A DNA stretch of 64,000 nt from CAWDXG01 sp963822115 (GTDB lineage Bacteria; Myxococcota_A; Polyangia; Polyangiales; Polyangiaceae): the NCBI GenBank assembly GCA_963822115.1, contig CAWGGM010000009.1:62001-126000 (forward strand). Reading direction: 5' to 3'. Shown here in pieces: positions 8,534 through 17,631 of this stretch. Each line of letters starts with the position of its first letter. The stretch's first letter is position 1. The notes beneath the pieces are model-generated. The model was not told the DNA's origin. It saw only the letters and a list, made by a program, of their open reading frames with translations, and ran no database searches. The position numbers and the translations under genes were made by a program.

Positions 8534-9327
8534 CGGGATACCTTCTGTCGGGAGAGCAGAAGCCCGCTCAGGGCCAGCGGAACGACGATCCACGCCGCCC
8601 ACAGCGCCCCTGTCGCGAGCTGCCCGGGTGGAGAAACGCTCATGCCGAGGTTGTGCAGCACGTCCGGCCCCATGAAGCGTTGCATCATCTCGATCCGGAA
8701 CAGGCCGGCGGGATTGGCGATCACGACATCGGCCACCGTGTTCGGCGCGATGCCCCCCTGCGTGAGCACCAGTAGGCCCAGCATGCCGAGGTCGTAGAAG
8801 AACACCAGCAGGAACCAGACGGCGACCACCGCGCTTGCCGCGGCGAGCTGCCGGCGGACGACGGAGGAGATCAGCACGCCCACCGACAGGAAGGCCGCTC
8901 CCAGGAGCAGCGTCGGCAGGAGCAGCTGCATCAGCACGCCGCGATTGGCCGCCGATGACATGGCCACAGCGGCGCCGAGTCCGATCGTGACGGCCAGAGA
9001 GAGCGCAAGCAGCCGCCCCAGGAACTTCGACAGCACGACCTCGAACTTGCCGACCGGCAGCGACAAGAGGAGCCCCAGCGTGTTGCGCTCGCGTTCGCCG
9101 ACCACCGCATCGTGCCCGAGGACGAGCGCCACCAGAGGCACCAGCAGACTGACCAGAGTCACCAGACTGGGCCCGGTCAGCTTGGCTGCTGTGGCGCCCG
9201 CGCTGCGGCCGTAGAGGCTGACCGCCGAAGCCAGGAGCGCGAACAGCACGCTGATCACGACCACCCATCGGTCGCGCGTTCGTTCCGACAACTCGTGCAG
9301 CACCAGAGCACGCGCCACACGTCCCAT
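8530..9327 (-). CDS. nosY: NosY ABC transporter permease
   Basis: NosY is the membrane part of the NosDFY complex, which delivers copper (and possibly sulfur) for assembly of the NosZ cofactor. The 265-residue protein has six predicted membrane helices. The cytoplasmic stretch VVGERERNTLGLLLSLPVGK is characteristic of ABC-2/NosY permeases. The conserved C-terminal region FRIEMMQRFMGPDVLHNLG is also present. Start and stop both overlap neighbours by four bases (nosF before, nosL after), so the genes are tightly coupled. Confidence 0.93.
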   Translation of the reverse strand: MGRVARALVLHELSERTRDRWVVVISVLFALLASAVSLYGRSAGATAAKLTGPSLVTLVSLLVPLVALVLGHDAVVGERERNTLGLLLSLPVGKFEVVLSKFLGRLLALSLAVTIGLGAAVAMSSAANRGVLMQLLLPTLLLGAAFLSVGVLISSVVRRQLAAASAVVAVWFLLVFFYDLGMLGLLVLTQGGIAPNTVADVVIANPAGLFRIEMMQRFMGPDVLHNLGMSVSPPGQLATGALWAAWIVVPLALSGLLLSRQKVSR

Positions 9328-10244
9328 CAGCTGGCCTCCTCGAGCAGGTGTTCGTAGACCATGTCCAGCCCGGGCTCTTCGACACGCAAGGCGCTGACCG
9401 CCTCGGGATAGACCGAATGCAGCTCCAGCAGTGACAGCAGTCGCTTCGGCTCCACCTCCACCCCGAGCACGCCGTCCGAACGCGACACCTCACGCCCGCC
9501 GCCCCAGCGGTGCACCCGCTCCACCAGGGCCTCCGCCTGCTCCGATCCTTCGCGCAGGGTGAAGCTCACGCGTACCGGCAGACCGGCCATCGCCCTGAGC
9601 CGCGCCGGCGTGTCGACGGCACGCACGCTGCCGGCGCGGAGCAGACAGATGCGGTCCACGCGGCGCTCCACCAGCGTCAAGTCGTGCGTCGCCATCACCA
9701 CGACGCGACCCTTGTCGCGCCACTCGGCCAAGACGCTCCAGAGCACGTCCAGCCCCTCTTGATCGAGACCACCGGTCGGCTCGTCGAGGATCAACAGCTC
9801 CGGCTCGGAGAGGATCGACAGGCCCAGCCCCAGGCGCTGCCGCATGCCGCGCGAGTAGCCGCGCACGGCGCGCTTGGCAGCGTGTGAAAGGCCCACCCGC
9901 TCCAGCACCGCGTCCACGCGCTTCTTCTCGACGCCGCGCGCGGACGCGAAGAAGCGCAGCACCTGACGCCCGGTCAGGTTTTCAGCGAACGCGACGGCCT
10001 CCGGCAGATAGCCGAGCGTTTTCTTGAACGCATTGTCCACGTGGCGTTCGTGGCCGTCGAGGAAGAGCTTCCCCTCGTCGGGGCGGACGAGGCCGAGCAT
10101 CACCTTGATGAGCGTCGACTTGCCCGCACCATTGGGTCCGGCCAAGACCAGCACCTCGCCCGCCTCGACTTCGAGGTCGACGCCGTCGAGCGCGGAAAGC
10201 TTGCCAAAACGGACCGACACACCTCCGAGCGAAAGACGTTTCAT
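9327..10244 (-). CDS. nosF: NosF ABC transporter ATPase
   Basis: NosF is the cytoplasmic ATPase of the NosDFY copper-site maturation system. Residues 36-44 form Walker A (GPNGAGKST). The signature motif is YSRGMRQRLGLG, Walker B is LLILDEPTGGLD, and the switch histidine is in VVMATHDLTL. The 305-residue length is usual for NosF. It starts inside the last codons of nosD and ends overlapping nosY. Context and operon order leave little doubt about the assignment. Confidence 0.93.
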   Translation of the reverse strand: MKRLSLGGVSVRFGKLSALDGVDLEVEAGEVLVLAGPNGAGKSTLIKVMLGLVRPDEGKLFLDGHERHVDNAFKKTLGYLPEAVAFAENLTGRQVLRFFASARGVEKKRVDAVLERVGLSHAAKRAVRGYSRGMRQRLGLGLSILSEPELLILDEPTGGLDQEGLDVLWSVLAEWRDKGRVVVMATHDLTLVERRVDRICLLRAGSVRAVDTPARLRAMAGLPVRVSFTLREGSEQAEALVERVHRWGGGREVSRSDGVLGVEVEPKRLLSLLELHSVYPEAVSALRVEEPGLDMVYEHLLEEAS

Positions 10245-11485
10245 GGCTCCGGCCTCCGGGTGAGCGGGCGATGGTCGATGACCGTGGGTACGCGCAGGAG
10301 CGGCATCTGGTCGGCAAGATGCGACAAGAGCTCGAGCGCCGGGCTCTGCAGCAGAAGCGCCGCCGACGGGTAGTTGCCGAGAAGGTGCGTCGTGAAGCTG
10401 TCCACGCGGTATGGGCGATCGCCGATCCCGTCGCCGTTCTGATCCCAGCCCAGGTAGTCGCCCCAGAAGTTCCCCTTCTTGCCGGTGCCCCAGTCCAGAT
10501 CCTGGTTTCCGACGTACTGGACCTGCTGCCGGTTTCCCACGAACACGTTGCCCTCGACCTTGTTCCTGAGGCTCCCCGCCCAGATCTTCGCACCCACTTC
10601 ATTTTGGACGATGCGATTGTTCTCGATGGTGTTCTCCGTGCTGGAAAAGAAGAACATGCCCTGGCCATTGTGCTCGATGCGGTTGCCGGTGATGGTGCAG
10701 TACTCGACGTTGCGGAACAGGATCCCGTGCTCGGTGTTGTCCATCGCGACGTTGTCCACAGCCCGGATGTGATGGCTTTCCATCAGGGCGAACCCGCCGA
10801 AGTTGTCGTTGCTGATGTTGCCACGAAGCGTGTTGTTGTACGCGAACATGTAGTGCACGCCGTAGCGCGTGCGCTTGATGTGGTTGTTCGCAATCAGGCT
10901 GTACTGGGTGGCCGAGACGTAGATGCCGTCGCGCCCGCCCGTAATCACGTTGCCCTTCACGACGAGATGCTGCGCGTTGAACAGCTGGATGCCGTTGCCG
11001 CGGTCGGAGCGACTACCTTCGAAGGAGCCTATGATGTGGTTTCCGACCAGCCGGGCGCGCGGGGTTTCGTGCACCCAGATCCCGAAACCGCAGTCCGACA
11101 AGCGGCTGTGCTCCACGCGCGTGCCGGCGGCCTTCGGCGTCAGGTAGATGCAGGCGTCCGGACCGCTGAGGTTCTTGCCGCTGGCGCGGACGACCAGGTG
11201 GTCGAGCACGACGTCCGCCGCGTCGACACGGATCACGGTGCCCTTGTCGCCGCCGTCGACGACGCCGCCCTTTCCGCGCAGGGTCACGGTCTTGTCGATC
11301 ACGACCGGGCCGTGCCATACGCCTCGAGGCAGCTCGATCACGTCCCCCGGCCGGGCCGCGTCGATCGCCGCCTGCAGGCCCTTGCCGGCGGGCCGGAGCA
11401 CGTCCGGCGCCCGCTGTGCGCCGGAGGCTGCTGCGGCAAGCAGGAGACCCGAGGCGAGCAGAAGTGCCGTCCTGAACACGATCAC
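10241..11485 (-). CDS. nosD: NosD periplasmic copper-processing protein (beta-helix)
   Basis: NosD is the periplasmic partner of NosFY in maturing the NosZ CuZ centre. A GTG at 11485 overlaps the nosR stop (GTGA) and gives a signal peptide (VFRTALLLASGLLLAAAASGA). The mature protein is a right-handed parallel beta-helix with many repeats. These are visible as NGIQLFNAQHLVVKGNVI, GIYVSATQYSLIANNHI, GVHYMFAYNNTLRGN, GILFRNVEYCTITGN and NTIENNRIVQNEVG. The C-terminus has the NosD-typical NFWGDYLGWDQNGDGIGD and YRVDSF. About 414 residues is normal. Confidence 0.92.
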   Translation of the reverse strand: MIVFRTALLLASGLLLAAAASGAQRAPDVLRPAGKGLQAAIDAARPGDVIELPRGVWHGPVVIDKTVTLRGKGGVVDGGDKGTVIRVDAADVVLDHLVVRASGKNLSGPDACIYLTPKAAGTRVEHSRLSDCGFGIWVHETPRARLVGNHIIGSFEGSRSDRGNGIQLFNAQHLVVKGNVITGGRDGIYVSATQYSLIANNHIKRTRYGVHYMFAYNNTLRGNISNDNFGGFALMESHHIRAVDNVAMDNTEHGILFRNVEYCTITGNRIEHNGQGMFFFSSTENTIENNRIVQNEVGAKIWAGSLRNKVEGNVFVGNRQQVQYVGNQDLDWGTGKKGNFWGDYLGWDQNGDGIGDRPYRVDSFTTHLLGNYPSAALLLQSPALELLSHLADQMPLLRVPTVIDHRPLTRRPEP

Positions 11486-13602
11486 GCCACCTTCCGCCGC
11501 TTGCGATCCTCGGCGTCCTGCTGGAGCCGCCGCAGCCGCTCCTCGTCGTGCTCGCTCAGTTGCTCCTTCGACTTGCGCGTTAGGCGCTCGATGCCGATCA
11601 GCGGCGGGCACACTTCCTCGTCGCGGTAGTTGGCCTCGCACTCCATACAGGATAGGCATTCACGCGAGTCGATGGTGCCGTCGGCGCGGATGGCGCGGGG
11701 CTCGCAGCCACGCGTGCAGATCTTGCAGCTGGCGCAGAAGTTCCGCCGGTACGGGCCCGACGCCCTGAGGCTGCTTGGCAGAGCCAACGCAGCGCCCAGC
11801 GGACACAGGTAGCGGCAGAACGGCCGGTACCACACCAGCGACAGGCCGATGAGCAACGCCCACCAGGCGAAGAAGCCGAACTGCCGCGTCCATGGCAAGA
11901 CGAAGAAGGTCGACTTGAAGGGCTCCACTTCCGCGAGCTTCTCACCGAGCTCGGAGGAGAACAGGAACGTGCCAACGAGCAGCGCGAGCACGCCGTAGCG
12001 CATCCAGCGCAGCTTGGTGTGGAAGCGCTCGGGCAGCTCGATCGTCGGCAGCTTCAGCGCTCGTCCCAACCGGAACACGAGCTCGTTGAGCGCACCATAC
12101 GGACAGGTCCATCCGCAGAAGACACCGCGCCCCCACACCAGCGTGACCACCGCGATGAAGACCCACGAGATGAAGATCACCGGCTCGCTCAGGAACAGGC
12201 CCCAGCGGAAGCGGCCGACTACGGAGCCGACGAAGGTCATCACCTGCGTCACGGACGGTTGAGCCTTGAGCCACACGCCGAGCAGCCCGAAGGACGCCGC
12301 CAGCGCCACGAGATGCAGCCGCTGCAGCCGCTTCATGTCGCCCGTCGACCAGCGCCGCCCCGCGAACACAGCGGCGATCAGAAGCAGATATGCCCCGAGA
12401 AAGATCGACTTGTCGCGACTGTGGTGCCAGGCGCGGATCCAGAGTGCCTCGTTCGGGTCCGGTCCGTCGAGCACGTACTCGCTCTTCGGCATGCGGAACG
12501 ACGTGCGGAAGGCCTTGAAGTCGCGCTGGAACGCGCCGCGCTTGAAGTCGTAGTGGCTGCCGAGGAACACCAGGTCGAACGCCGCGCCGAGATCCAGCTT
12601 GCCCTTGCGTAGCGTGAAGATCGCGCCTTCCTTGAATCGCGGCGCATCGTCGGCGGCGGCGCCCGACAGGTTCTCGAAGTCATGATCGTGGAAGGTGACG
12701 CTGCGCAGCCCCTGTTCCACGCGGACGCGATCGAAAATGCCGCCGCGCACGAAGCCGGAACCCTTGAACGAGCTGGTGCCGTTGCCGAGCAGGACAAGCA
12801 GGTGCTCGCCCGGCTTCAACTGCTTCAGTTTCCACTCGTACTCGTGGACGCCGAGCAGTGCCTTGCCGATCTGCGGGGGGTCGGCGATCGCGAAGTAGAT
12901 GTCGATGAATGGCTGATCGCCGGAAAGCCCCATCTGCTTCTGCGTGACGGTCAGGTGCCCAAGCACGCCTTCATCGAGCATCCGCTGCCAGGTCCAGGGC
13001 TTGTCCTCGCGGACGAAATGCCCCGGCACGGCCTGGGCCATCTTCACCACGCCGACGGCGGAACCCAGGGTGCGGGCGGTGTCGAGGATGGTGCGGTTTT
13101 GCGCCAGCGAGGTGACAGTGGCACCGGAGATCACGTCGACGGACGTCGTCTTCGGGTCGTCCGAGCTGCCCACGACGATCTTCGCGGTTGCCGACTTGCC
13201 CTTGTAGAAGTCGACGAAGTGGAACAGCGCCGACTCGGGGATGCCGACCAGCAGGATCGGCTCGCTGTGATGGATCACCTTCGCTCCGGCAATCACACCT
13301 TTGGGAGTCAGCCCGACTAGCGTGACCAGCGGCTTGCCCGAGTAGGCCTTGACGTCGACCACATCGGTCGACAGCACCACCCAGCCGACAACCTTTCCGG
13401 CCGCGTCGCGACCGATGCGGTACTTCGCCTCGATCTTCGGCTTGTCGAACCGCACCGCGCCCGGCAGAACGCTCCGGCAATCGAGCTTTTCACAATCCAG
13501 TTTGTAGACGCCCCCCTCCCCGGCCCTTGCGCTCGCGGGTGCCAGCACGACCAGGAGGCCGAGCAACAGTCCGAGCACAGCTTGGACAATCAACTTCTTC
13601 AT
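11482..13602 (-). CDS. nosR: NosR membrane flavo-iron-sulfur protein
   Basis: NosR is a membrane protein needed for nosZ expression and for electron delivery to NosZ. A signal sequence (KKLIVQAVLGLLLGLLVVLA) leads into a periplasmic FMN-binding domain; DVISGATVTS contains the Thr that carries covalent FMN. About five membrane helices follow. The cytoplasmic side has the motifs VFCGWTCPYGALNEL and CRYLCPLGAAL, then two [4Fe-4S] sets, CASCKICTRGC and CLSCMECEANYRDEEVCP. About 706 residues is normal. I prefer the start at 13602, which gives a clean signal peptide. In classical clusters nosR precedes nosZ; here it follows nosZ, separated by a hairpin. Confidence 0.93.
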   Translation of the reverse strand: MKKLIVQAVLGLLLGLLVVLAPASARAGEGGVYKLDCEKLDCRSVLPGAVRFDKPKIEAKYRIGRDAAGKVVGWVVLSTDVVDVKAYSGKPLVTLVGLTPKGVIAGAKVIHHSEPILLVGIPESALFHFVDFYKGKSATAKIVVGSSDDPKTTSVDVISGATVTSLAQNRTILDTARTLGSAVGVVKMAQAVPGHFVREDKPWTWQRMLDEGVLGHLTVTQKQMGLSGDQPFIDIYFAIADPPQIGKALLGVHEYEWKLKQLKPGEHLLVLLGNGTSSFKGSGFVRGGIFDRVRVEQGLRSVTFHDHDFENLSGAAADDAPRFKEGAIFTLRKGKLDLGAAFDLVFLGSHYDFKRGAFQRDFKAFRTSFRMPKSEYVLDGPDPNEALWIRAWHHSRDKSIFLGAYLLLIAAVFAGRRWSTGDMKRLQRLHLVALAASFGLLGVWLKAQPSVTQVMTFVGSVVGRFRWGLFLSEPVIFISWVFIAVVTLVWGRGVFCGWTCPYGALNELVFRLGRALKLPTIELPERFHTKLRWMRYGVLALLVGTFLFSSELGEKLAEVEPFKSTFFVLPWTRQFGFFAWWALLIGLSLVWYRPFCRYLCPLGAALALPSSLRASGPYRRNFCASCKICTRGCEPRAIRADGTIDSRECLSCMECEANYRDEEVCPPLIGIERLTRKSKEQLSEHDEERLRRLQQDAEDRKRRKVA

Positions 13603-13617
13603 TTTGCTACGGGGGGT

Positions 13618-13651
13618 GAAGCCCGGAGCGCCGGAGCGCTCCGGGCGCTTC
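13618..13651. terminator. GC-rich hairpin between nosZ and nosR
   Basis: Bases 13618-13651 fold into a strong stem: GAAG pairs with CTTC at the base, then a two-base bulge, then nine pairs (CCCGGAGCG with CGCTCCGGG). It sits 13 bases after the nosZ stop and 16 bases before the nosR start. No T-run follows on the minus strand. It may be a partial terminator or an RNA-processing stabiliser that lets nosZ be expressed more highly than nosRDFYL. Confidence 0.55.
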
Positions 13652-13663
13652 AAATCAACGGGT

Positions 13664-15599
13664 TCAGGCCTCGACGATCATGCGTCCGCGCATCTCGAGG
13701 TGCAGTGCGTGGCAGAACCAGGGGCAGTAGTACCAGTAGACACCGGGCTTGTCGGCGACGAACGTGGCGCTCTGCGTGTCCTGCGGGTTGACGACGAAGA
13801 TCACGTCGTGGCGGCTCATGCAGAAGCCGTGCGTGAGGTCTTCGACGTTGTCGATGTTGGTCTGGACGACCTGCACCGTGTCGCCCTTTTTCACACGGAA
13901 CTCGGTGAGCCCGTACTTGGGCGCCATGCTGGTGACGTAGACGCGCACGAAGTGGGGGCCCTTGCGGACGACCTTGTTGTCCCTGAGCAGGTTGACCCCG
14001 TCCTCCTTCGCCCACTGTTCGTACATCTTGAAGCGCTCGGCCTTGCGCGGCTGGATCTGCTTGGGATGGATCGAGATCCTTGCGCACGACGACACAGTCG
14101 TGAGGTTCGGAGTATGCGGGCTCGTCATGCACCAACCGCATCTTCTCGCCCGAGATGTCTAGCAACTGGTCGTTCTCGGGATGCAGCGGACCGACGTTGA
14201 GGAAGCGATCCTTGGAGAACTTGCACAGAGCAATCAACCACTTGCCGTCGGCCTCCTTGGTCTCGCTCATGCTCGCGTTGGTGTGACCGATCTGGTAGTG
14301 GACGTCGATCTTCTGGATGATCGGATCGATCTTCTTCTCGCCTTTCGGCTGCTTGTAGGCCTTGATGGCCTTGTCGATGTTCCACTTGGTCACGACCGAG
14401 TCGATGAAGATCGAGGTGTAGGCGTTGCCGCGACCGTCGAAGGCGGTATGCAGCGGACCGAGACCCACTTCCGGTTCCGCCACGACGCAATCGCGCGGTT
14501 TGATCTTGCCGGCGAAAGCGTCGGCGATCTTCGTGATGTCGACCACCGTCGTGGTCGGCGACAGCTTGCCCGAGCACACGGCATAGCGACCGGTCGGGTC
14601 GATATTGACGCCGTGCGGGCTCTTCGGGACCGGGATGCGCAGCGTGTACTTGTTGTTCTTGTCCTTGGACCCACGGGCGTCCACCACGGGCACCTTCGAG
14701 TCGCCGATGGTCATGGTCTTGCCGGCCTTTACGGCCTTCTCGATCTCCGGCAGGTTGAACACGTACAGATAGTCGCGATCAGCAGCCATCATCTGTTCGA
14801 GCGTCGTCCCGTGCTCGGTGTTGTAGGAGGTCGCGAACGAGTACACGCCCTGGTAGTCCGTGGCCGCGAGGTCCATGTTGCTCTCGACCATGACCTGCCA
14901 CTTGACCTCCATCGTTTCCCCGTCGATGGCGGTGTGCAGCCCGTAGTACTTCTTCGGGTCGTCCAGGTCGCGCCCGTCGTTCGGCTGAGGCGTGCAGAAC
15001 TCGGCGTTGCACATGACGTAACCGGTCTTGTGCCGCTGCGGGAAGATGCCGTGGGTCCCCTGCGAGTTCGGGATCTCGGTGATCTTGTCGCACTCCATCG
15101 TCTCGATGTTGACGCGGGCCAGCCGTGCGTTCGCCTTGTCGTTCACGTAGACGTAGCGGCCGTCGTAGGTGCCCTTGTTGTACGAGAGGTGCACGTGATG
15201 CGTGTCGCCCGCCGACAACCCGTTCATCAGCTTCTTCGAAAAATCGGTGATGCCCCAACCCGTCGCCGAATCGCGGTTGACGACAGCAATGCGCTTGATC
15301 TCGCGCATCGACGGTATGCCGAGGATCCGGATCTCGCCGGACTGCCCGCCGCTCCAGAAGCCGTAGTAGTCGTCGAGCTGGCCCGGCAGGACCTGGTCGG
15401 AGAGATGCCCGACACCCGACGCCTCCTTGCCGCCCTTCGCGGTCGAGCCAGCTGGCTTGGCGCTCTTCTGCCCGTTCGGCTTGTTGCACGCGGTGAGCGC
15501 CGCAGCCGTACCGAGCGCCACCGATGCTGTGAGGAAGTCACGCCGGTTCCTGGTGCGCGCCTCCTCCTGTCCCTCGAGCTCGCCCTTCTTCTTCGTCAT
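13664..15599 (-). CDS. nosZ: Nitrous oxide reductase NosZ, frame broken near 14072
   Basis: NosZ is the periplasmic multicopper enzyme that reduces N2O to N2. The ATG at 15599 follows a GAGGTG site and gives a twin-arginine signal (RNRRDFLTA) that also ends in a lipobox-like LTAC (Cys38). All seven CuZ histidine motifs are present: DTHHVHLS, SQGTHG, KSPHGVN, GPLHTAF, QIGHTN and EPHD. After one base too many near 14072 the frame changes, and the CuA domain continues (DLTHGFCM; CPWFCHALHLEM with the CuA Cys, Trp, His and Met). The break falls exactly between the CuZ propeller and the CuA domain. Each half is fully conserved, so an assembly indel is likeliest. Tat signal and nosR suggest the clade I type. 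Confidence 0.92.
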
Positions 15600-15798
15600 C
15601 TCGACACCTCTGTGTGGGTTCGCGTAGTCCGCAACGGACCACCGTCTTCGCAGGCCACCCTGCTGCTTGTCGGCTGTGCCCTTCGGTCGCCGCTTCTGCC
15701 GCACATGCTCCTCGAGCTCCCGGGGCGGCAGCGGCGCACGACTTCCGGTCGTTTGCGCGAGCCACTGTGCAGTGCTCGTACCCCCCGCGATCTGGTCG

Positions 15799-15810
15799 TG
15801 ACCTATGTCA
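15799..15810. promoter_or_regulatory. Crp/Fnr-type palindrome upstream of nosZ
   Basis: The sequence TGACCTATGTCA has half-sites TGAC and GTCA spaced by four bases, as in binding sites of the NNR/DNR branch of the Crp/Fnr family. It lies 200 bases before the nosZ start. A weak -10-like TACGAG on the minus strand (15775-15780) lies about 27 bases downstream of its centre. The regulator at 6447-7164 is the obvious candidate protein. Confidence 0.5.
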
Positions 15811-16032
15811 GTGGCGACCGGCGCAGACAACGAGCGTGCGCAGTCCGCGACTTGACAACCCGGGGAAAAGCTGTCGCCACCCGACTGAAGCACGCACGTT
15901 TCACCGGGAGCCGGACAGCTCACGCAAAATCCGCGCGATTTTGGCACGCGCCCCGGGCGTCGCGCGCAATAGCCTGCCCCGGGTCGAGCGCCGGGAATTG
16001 CGAGGCGGAGCGGCGCCGGACGGCAGGCGCGG

Positions 16033-16044
16033 TGACTTAAGTCA
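16033..16044. promoter_or_regulatory. Crp/Fnr-type palindrome upstream of the ywiC-like/ric genes
   Basis: TGACTTAAGTCA is a perfect 12-base palindrome matching the NNR/DNR core TTGAC-N4-GTCAA except for the outermost bases. It lies 108 bases before the ATG of the YwiC-like gene and 434 bases before nosZ. The AT-rich centre (TTAA) is unusual in this GC-rich region, which supports a regulatory role. Confidence 0.6.
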
Positions 16045-16151
16045 TCGCGCTGGACACGTGGGGGCACAACCATTGCGTCGGGCACACGAAATACATTCCG
16101 CCCGACCATGCCGCCCGACTACGGCGCGAGCGGCGAACAGAGGAGCGTATC

Positions 16152-16754
16152 GTGAACAGGAGCCACGCTGGAAGAAACCGCAGAACCGGCGGCCTGTTGC
16201 CGCGCGAGCACGGCTTCTGGGTCATGCTGGCGGCGGTCCTGCTCTGCGCGTTGATGCAAAGCGGAAGGCCGAGCCTGACGGTGGTCGTGACCGCGCTGGG
16301 CGTCGCGCTCGTGACGGCACTAGCCGGCGGCACGATCCGACGCCGCATCCGGCGCAGCAACACCGCGCAGCTCGCTTCCGCGGCGCTGCTTGCGACGGCA
16401 GGTGTGCCCGTCGCGCTCGTAGCGCGTCTGCCACTGTCGCAGATCGGCGTCACCACACTCGCGTGGGCGGTGATCTTCGTTGCCAACGCGATGGTAGTGC
16501 ATACCAGCTTTGCCCGCGCCAAGCGCCAATACCAGCGCGCGCTCGGGCTCGCCGGACTGTCGGTCGGGACAACGGCGGCCGCGAGCATCGGGTTTGCTGT
16601 CGCGGCGCGGAACAACGCCGCGCTGGCAACGACCCTGACCGGCTTCGGCCTCGCGGCAATTGCGCTGGTGGCACCGACGACCCGACAGCTCAAGCCGGTC
16701 GGCATCGCGCTGGCGGGCCTGGCGACGATCGCTGCGTTCGCGCTGGCAAGCTAG
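16152..16754 (+). CDS. YwiC-like integral membrane protein
   Basis: This 200-residue protein has about six predicted membrane helices. Its N-terminal motif LLPREHGFWVMLAAVL matches the start of the YwiC-like family (PREHG followed by an aromatic and a helix). In Bacillus subtilis ywiC sits beside anaerobic nitrate respiration genes, but its function is not known. Here it lies downstream of a Crp/Fnr-type palindrome and 42 bases before the RIC gene, and divergently from nosZ. That context supports a link to nitrogen-oxide respiration. The ATG follows GGAGCGTATCGTG, a fair ribosome-binding site. Confidence 0.62.
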   Translation: MNRSHAGRNRRTGGLLPREHGFWVMLAAVLLCALMQSGRPSLTVVVTALGVALVTALAGGTIRRRIRRSNTAQLASAALLATAGVPVALVARLPLSQIGVTTLAWAVIFVANAMVVHTSFARAKRQYQRALGLAGLSVGTTAAASIGFAVAARNNAALATTLTGFGLAAIALVAPTTRQLKPVGIALAGLATIAAFALAS

Positions 16755-16796
16755 CGCTCGGACACGAACTCGGGAAAAAGAGGAGATCGACACATC

Positions 16797-17459
16797 ATGG
16801 ATCGAAAGCAGACCGTCGGAGAGCTCGCAGCCGAGCGCCCTGCCTCCGTAAAGGTGTTCTACCGCCACGGGATCGACTTCTGCTGCGGCGGCGGCGTGTC
16901 GCTCGAACAAGCCTGCGAGCGACGCGGGCTCGACGCAGGAAAGCTGCGCCGGGAGATCGACGAGGAGGAGACCCGCGGGGGCCATGACCCCGGAGCGTGG
17001 CAGTCGCGCGCTCTCGACGATCTCATCGATCACATCCTTTCGACGTACCACCGACCGCTCGACGAGGAGCTGCCGCGCCTCGAACAGCTGGCGCGGAAAG
17101 TCGCCCGCGTGCACGGCGAACGCCATGCGGAGCTCGAGCCGCTCAGGGATGCCTACCTGGAGCTGGCGTCGGATCTCGCACCGCACATGATGAAAGAGGA
17201 GCAGGTGCTCTTCCCGGCGATCCGCGCGGCCAATCGCGAGTTCGCTGCGCACCCCATCGAGGCCATGCGCATGGAGCACGAAACCGCCGGCGATCTGCTG
17301 GCCCGCATGCGTGAACTGACCAGCGACTACGCGCTGCCCGAAGACGCGTGCGGGAGCTTCCGTGCGCTGTACAACGGCCTTCGGGAGCTTGAACGGGAGC
17401 TGTTCGAGCACATCCATCTCGAAAACAACATCCTGTTCCCCCGCGCGCTTCGGGCGTAG
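16797..17459 (+). CDS. ric: Iron-sulfur cluster repair di-iron protein RIC (YtfE/ScdA)
   Basis: RIC is a cytoplasmic di-iron protein that repairs iron-sulfur clusters damaged by nitric oxide or oxidants. Residues about 1-55 are the ScdA_N domain with the motif FYRHGIDFCCGGG. The rest is a hemerythrin-like four-helix domain with the expected iron ligands: HILSTYHRPLDEE, RVHGERH, LAPHMMKEEQVLFP, RMEHETAGDLL and LFEHIHLENNILFPRA. The 220 residues match YtfE. An AAGAGGAG site precedes the ATG. It probably shares a transcript with the YwiC-like gene, consistent with NO stress during denitrification. Confidence 0.93.
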   Translation: MDRKQTVGELAAERPASVKVFYRHGIDFCCGGGVSLEQACERRGLDAGKLRREIDEEETRGGHDPGAWQSRALDDLIDHILSTYHRPLDEELPRLEQLARKVARVHGERHAELEPLRDAYLELASDLAPHMMKEEQVLFPAIRAANREFAAHPIEAMRMEHETAGDLLARMRELTSDYALPEDACGSFRALYNGLRELERELFEHIHLENNILFPRALRA

Positions 17460-17464
17460 ATATC

Positions 17465-17502
17465 CCGGGAGAGCAGGATACGTCGCTGTCCTGCAGGCCC
17501 GG
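17465..17502. terminator. Hairpin after ric
   Basis: CCGGG (17465-17469) pairs with CCCGG (17498-17502), and inside it GCAGGA (17473-17478) pairs with TCCTGC (17489-17494). It begins 5 bases after the ric stop. No T-run follows, so it is only a candidate terminator. Confidence 0.45.
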
Positions 17503-17631
17503 CATGAACACCCGACGAATCCCGCGCCTGGGCGACCATGATACTCTCGCTCGCCTTGACATCGCGTCGCGGCTCCGGCCCGGGAGTTGCATAGCGATCA
17601 TCGACGGGGCTCTCCAACCTGGAGGAGGAAA

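Larger units (their letters stand above)
15600..16151. other. Divergent promoter region between nosZ and the ywiC-like gene
   Basis: This 552-base region separates nosZ (minus) from the YwiC-like gene (plus) and encodes no supported protein. It carries two Crp/Fnr-type palindromes of the form TGAC-N4-GTCA (15799-15810 and 16033-16044). Each probably serves one of the two divergent transcription units. No other repeated element stood out. Confidence 0.6.

Noticed and set aside
15849..15862. TTGACAACCC as a -35 box or FNR site for nosZ
   Set aside because: It lies on the plus strand, away from nosZ, and has no matching second half or -10 box. The TGAC-N4-GTCA sites are better.
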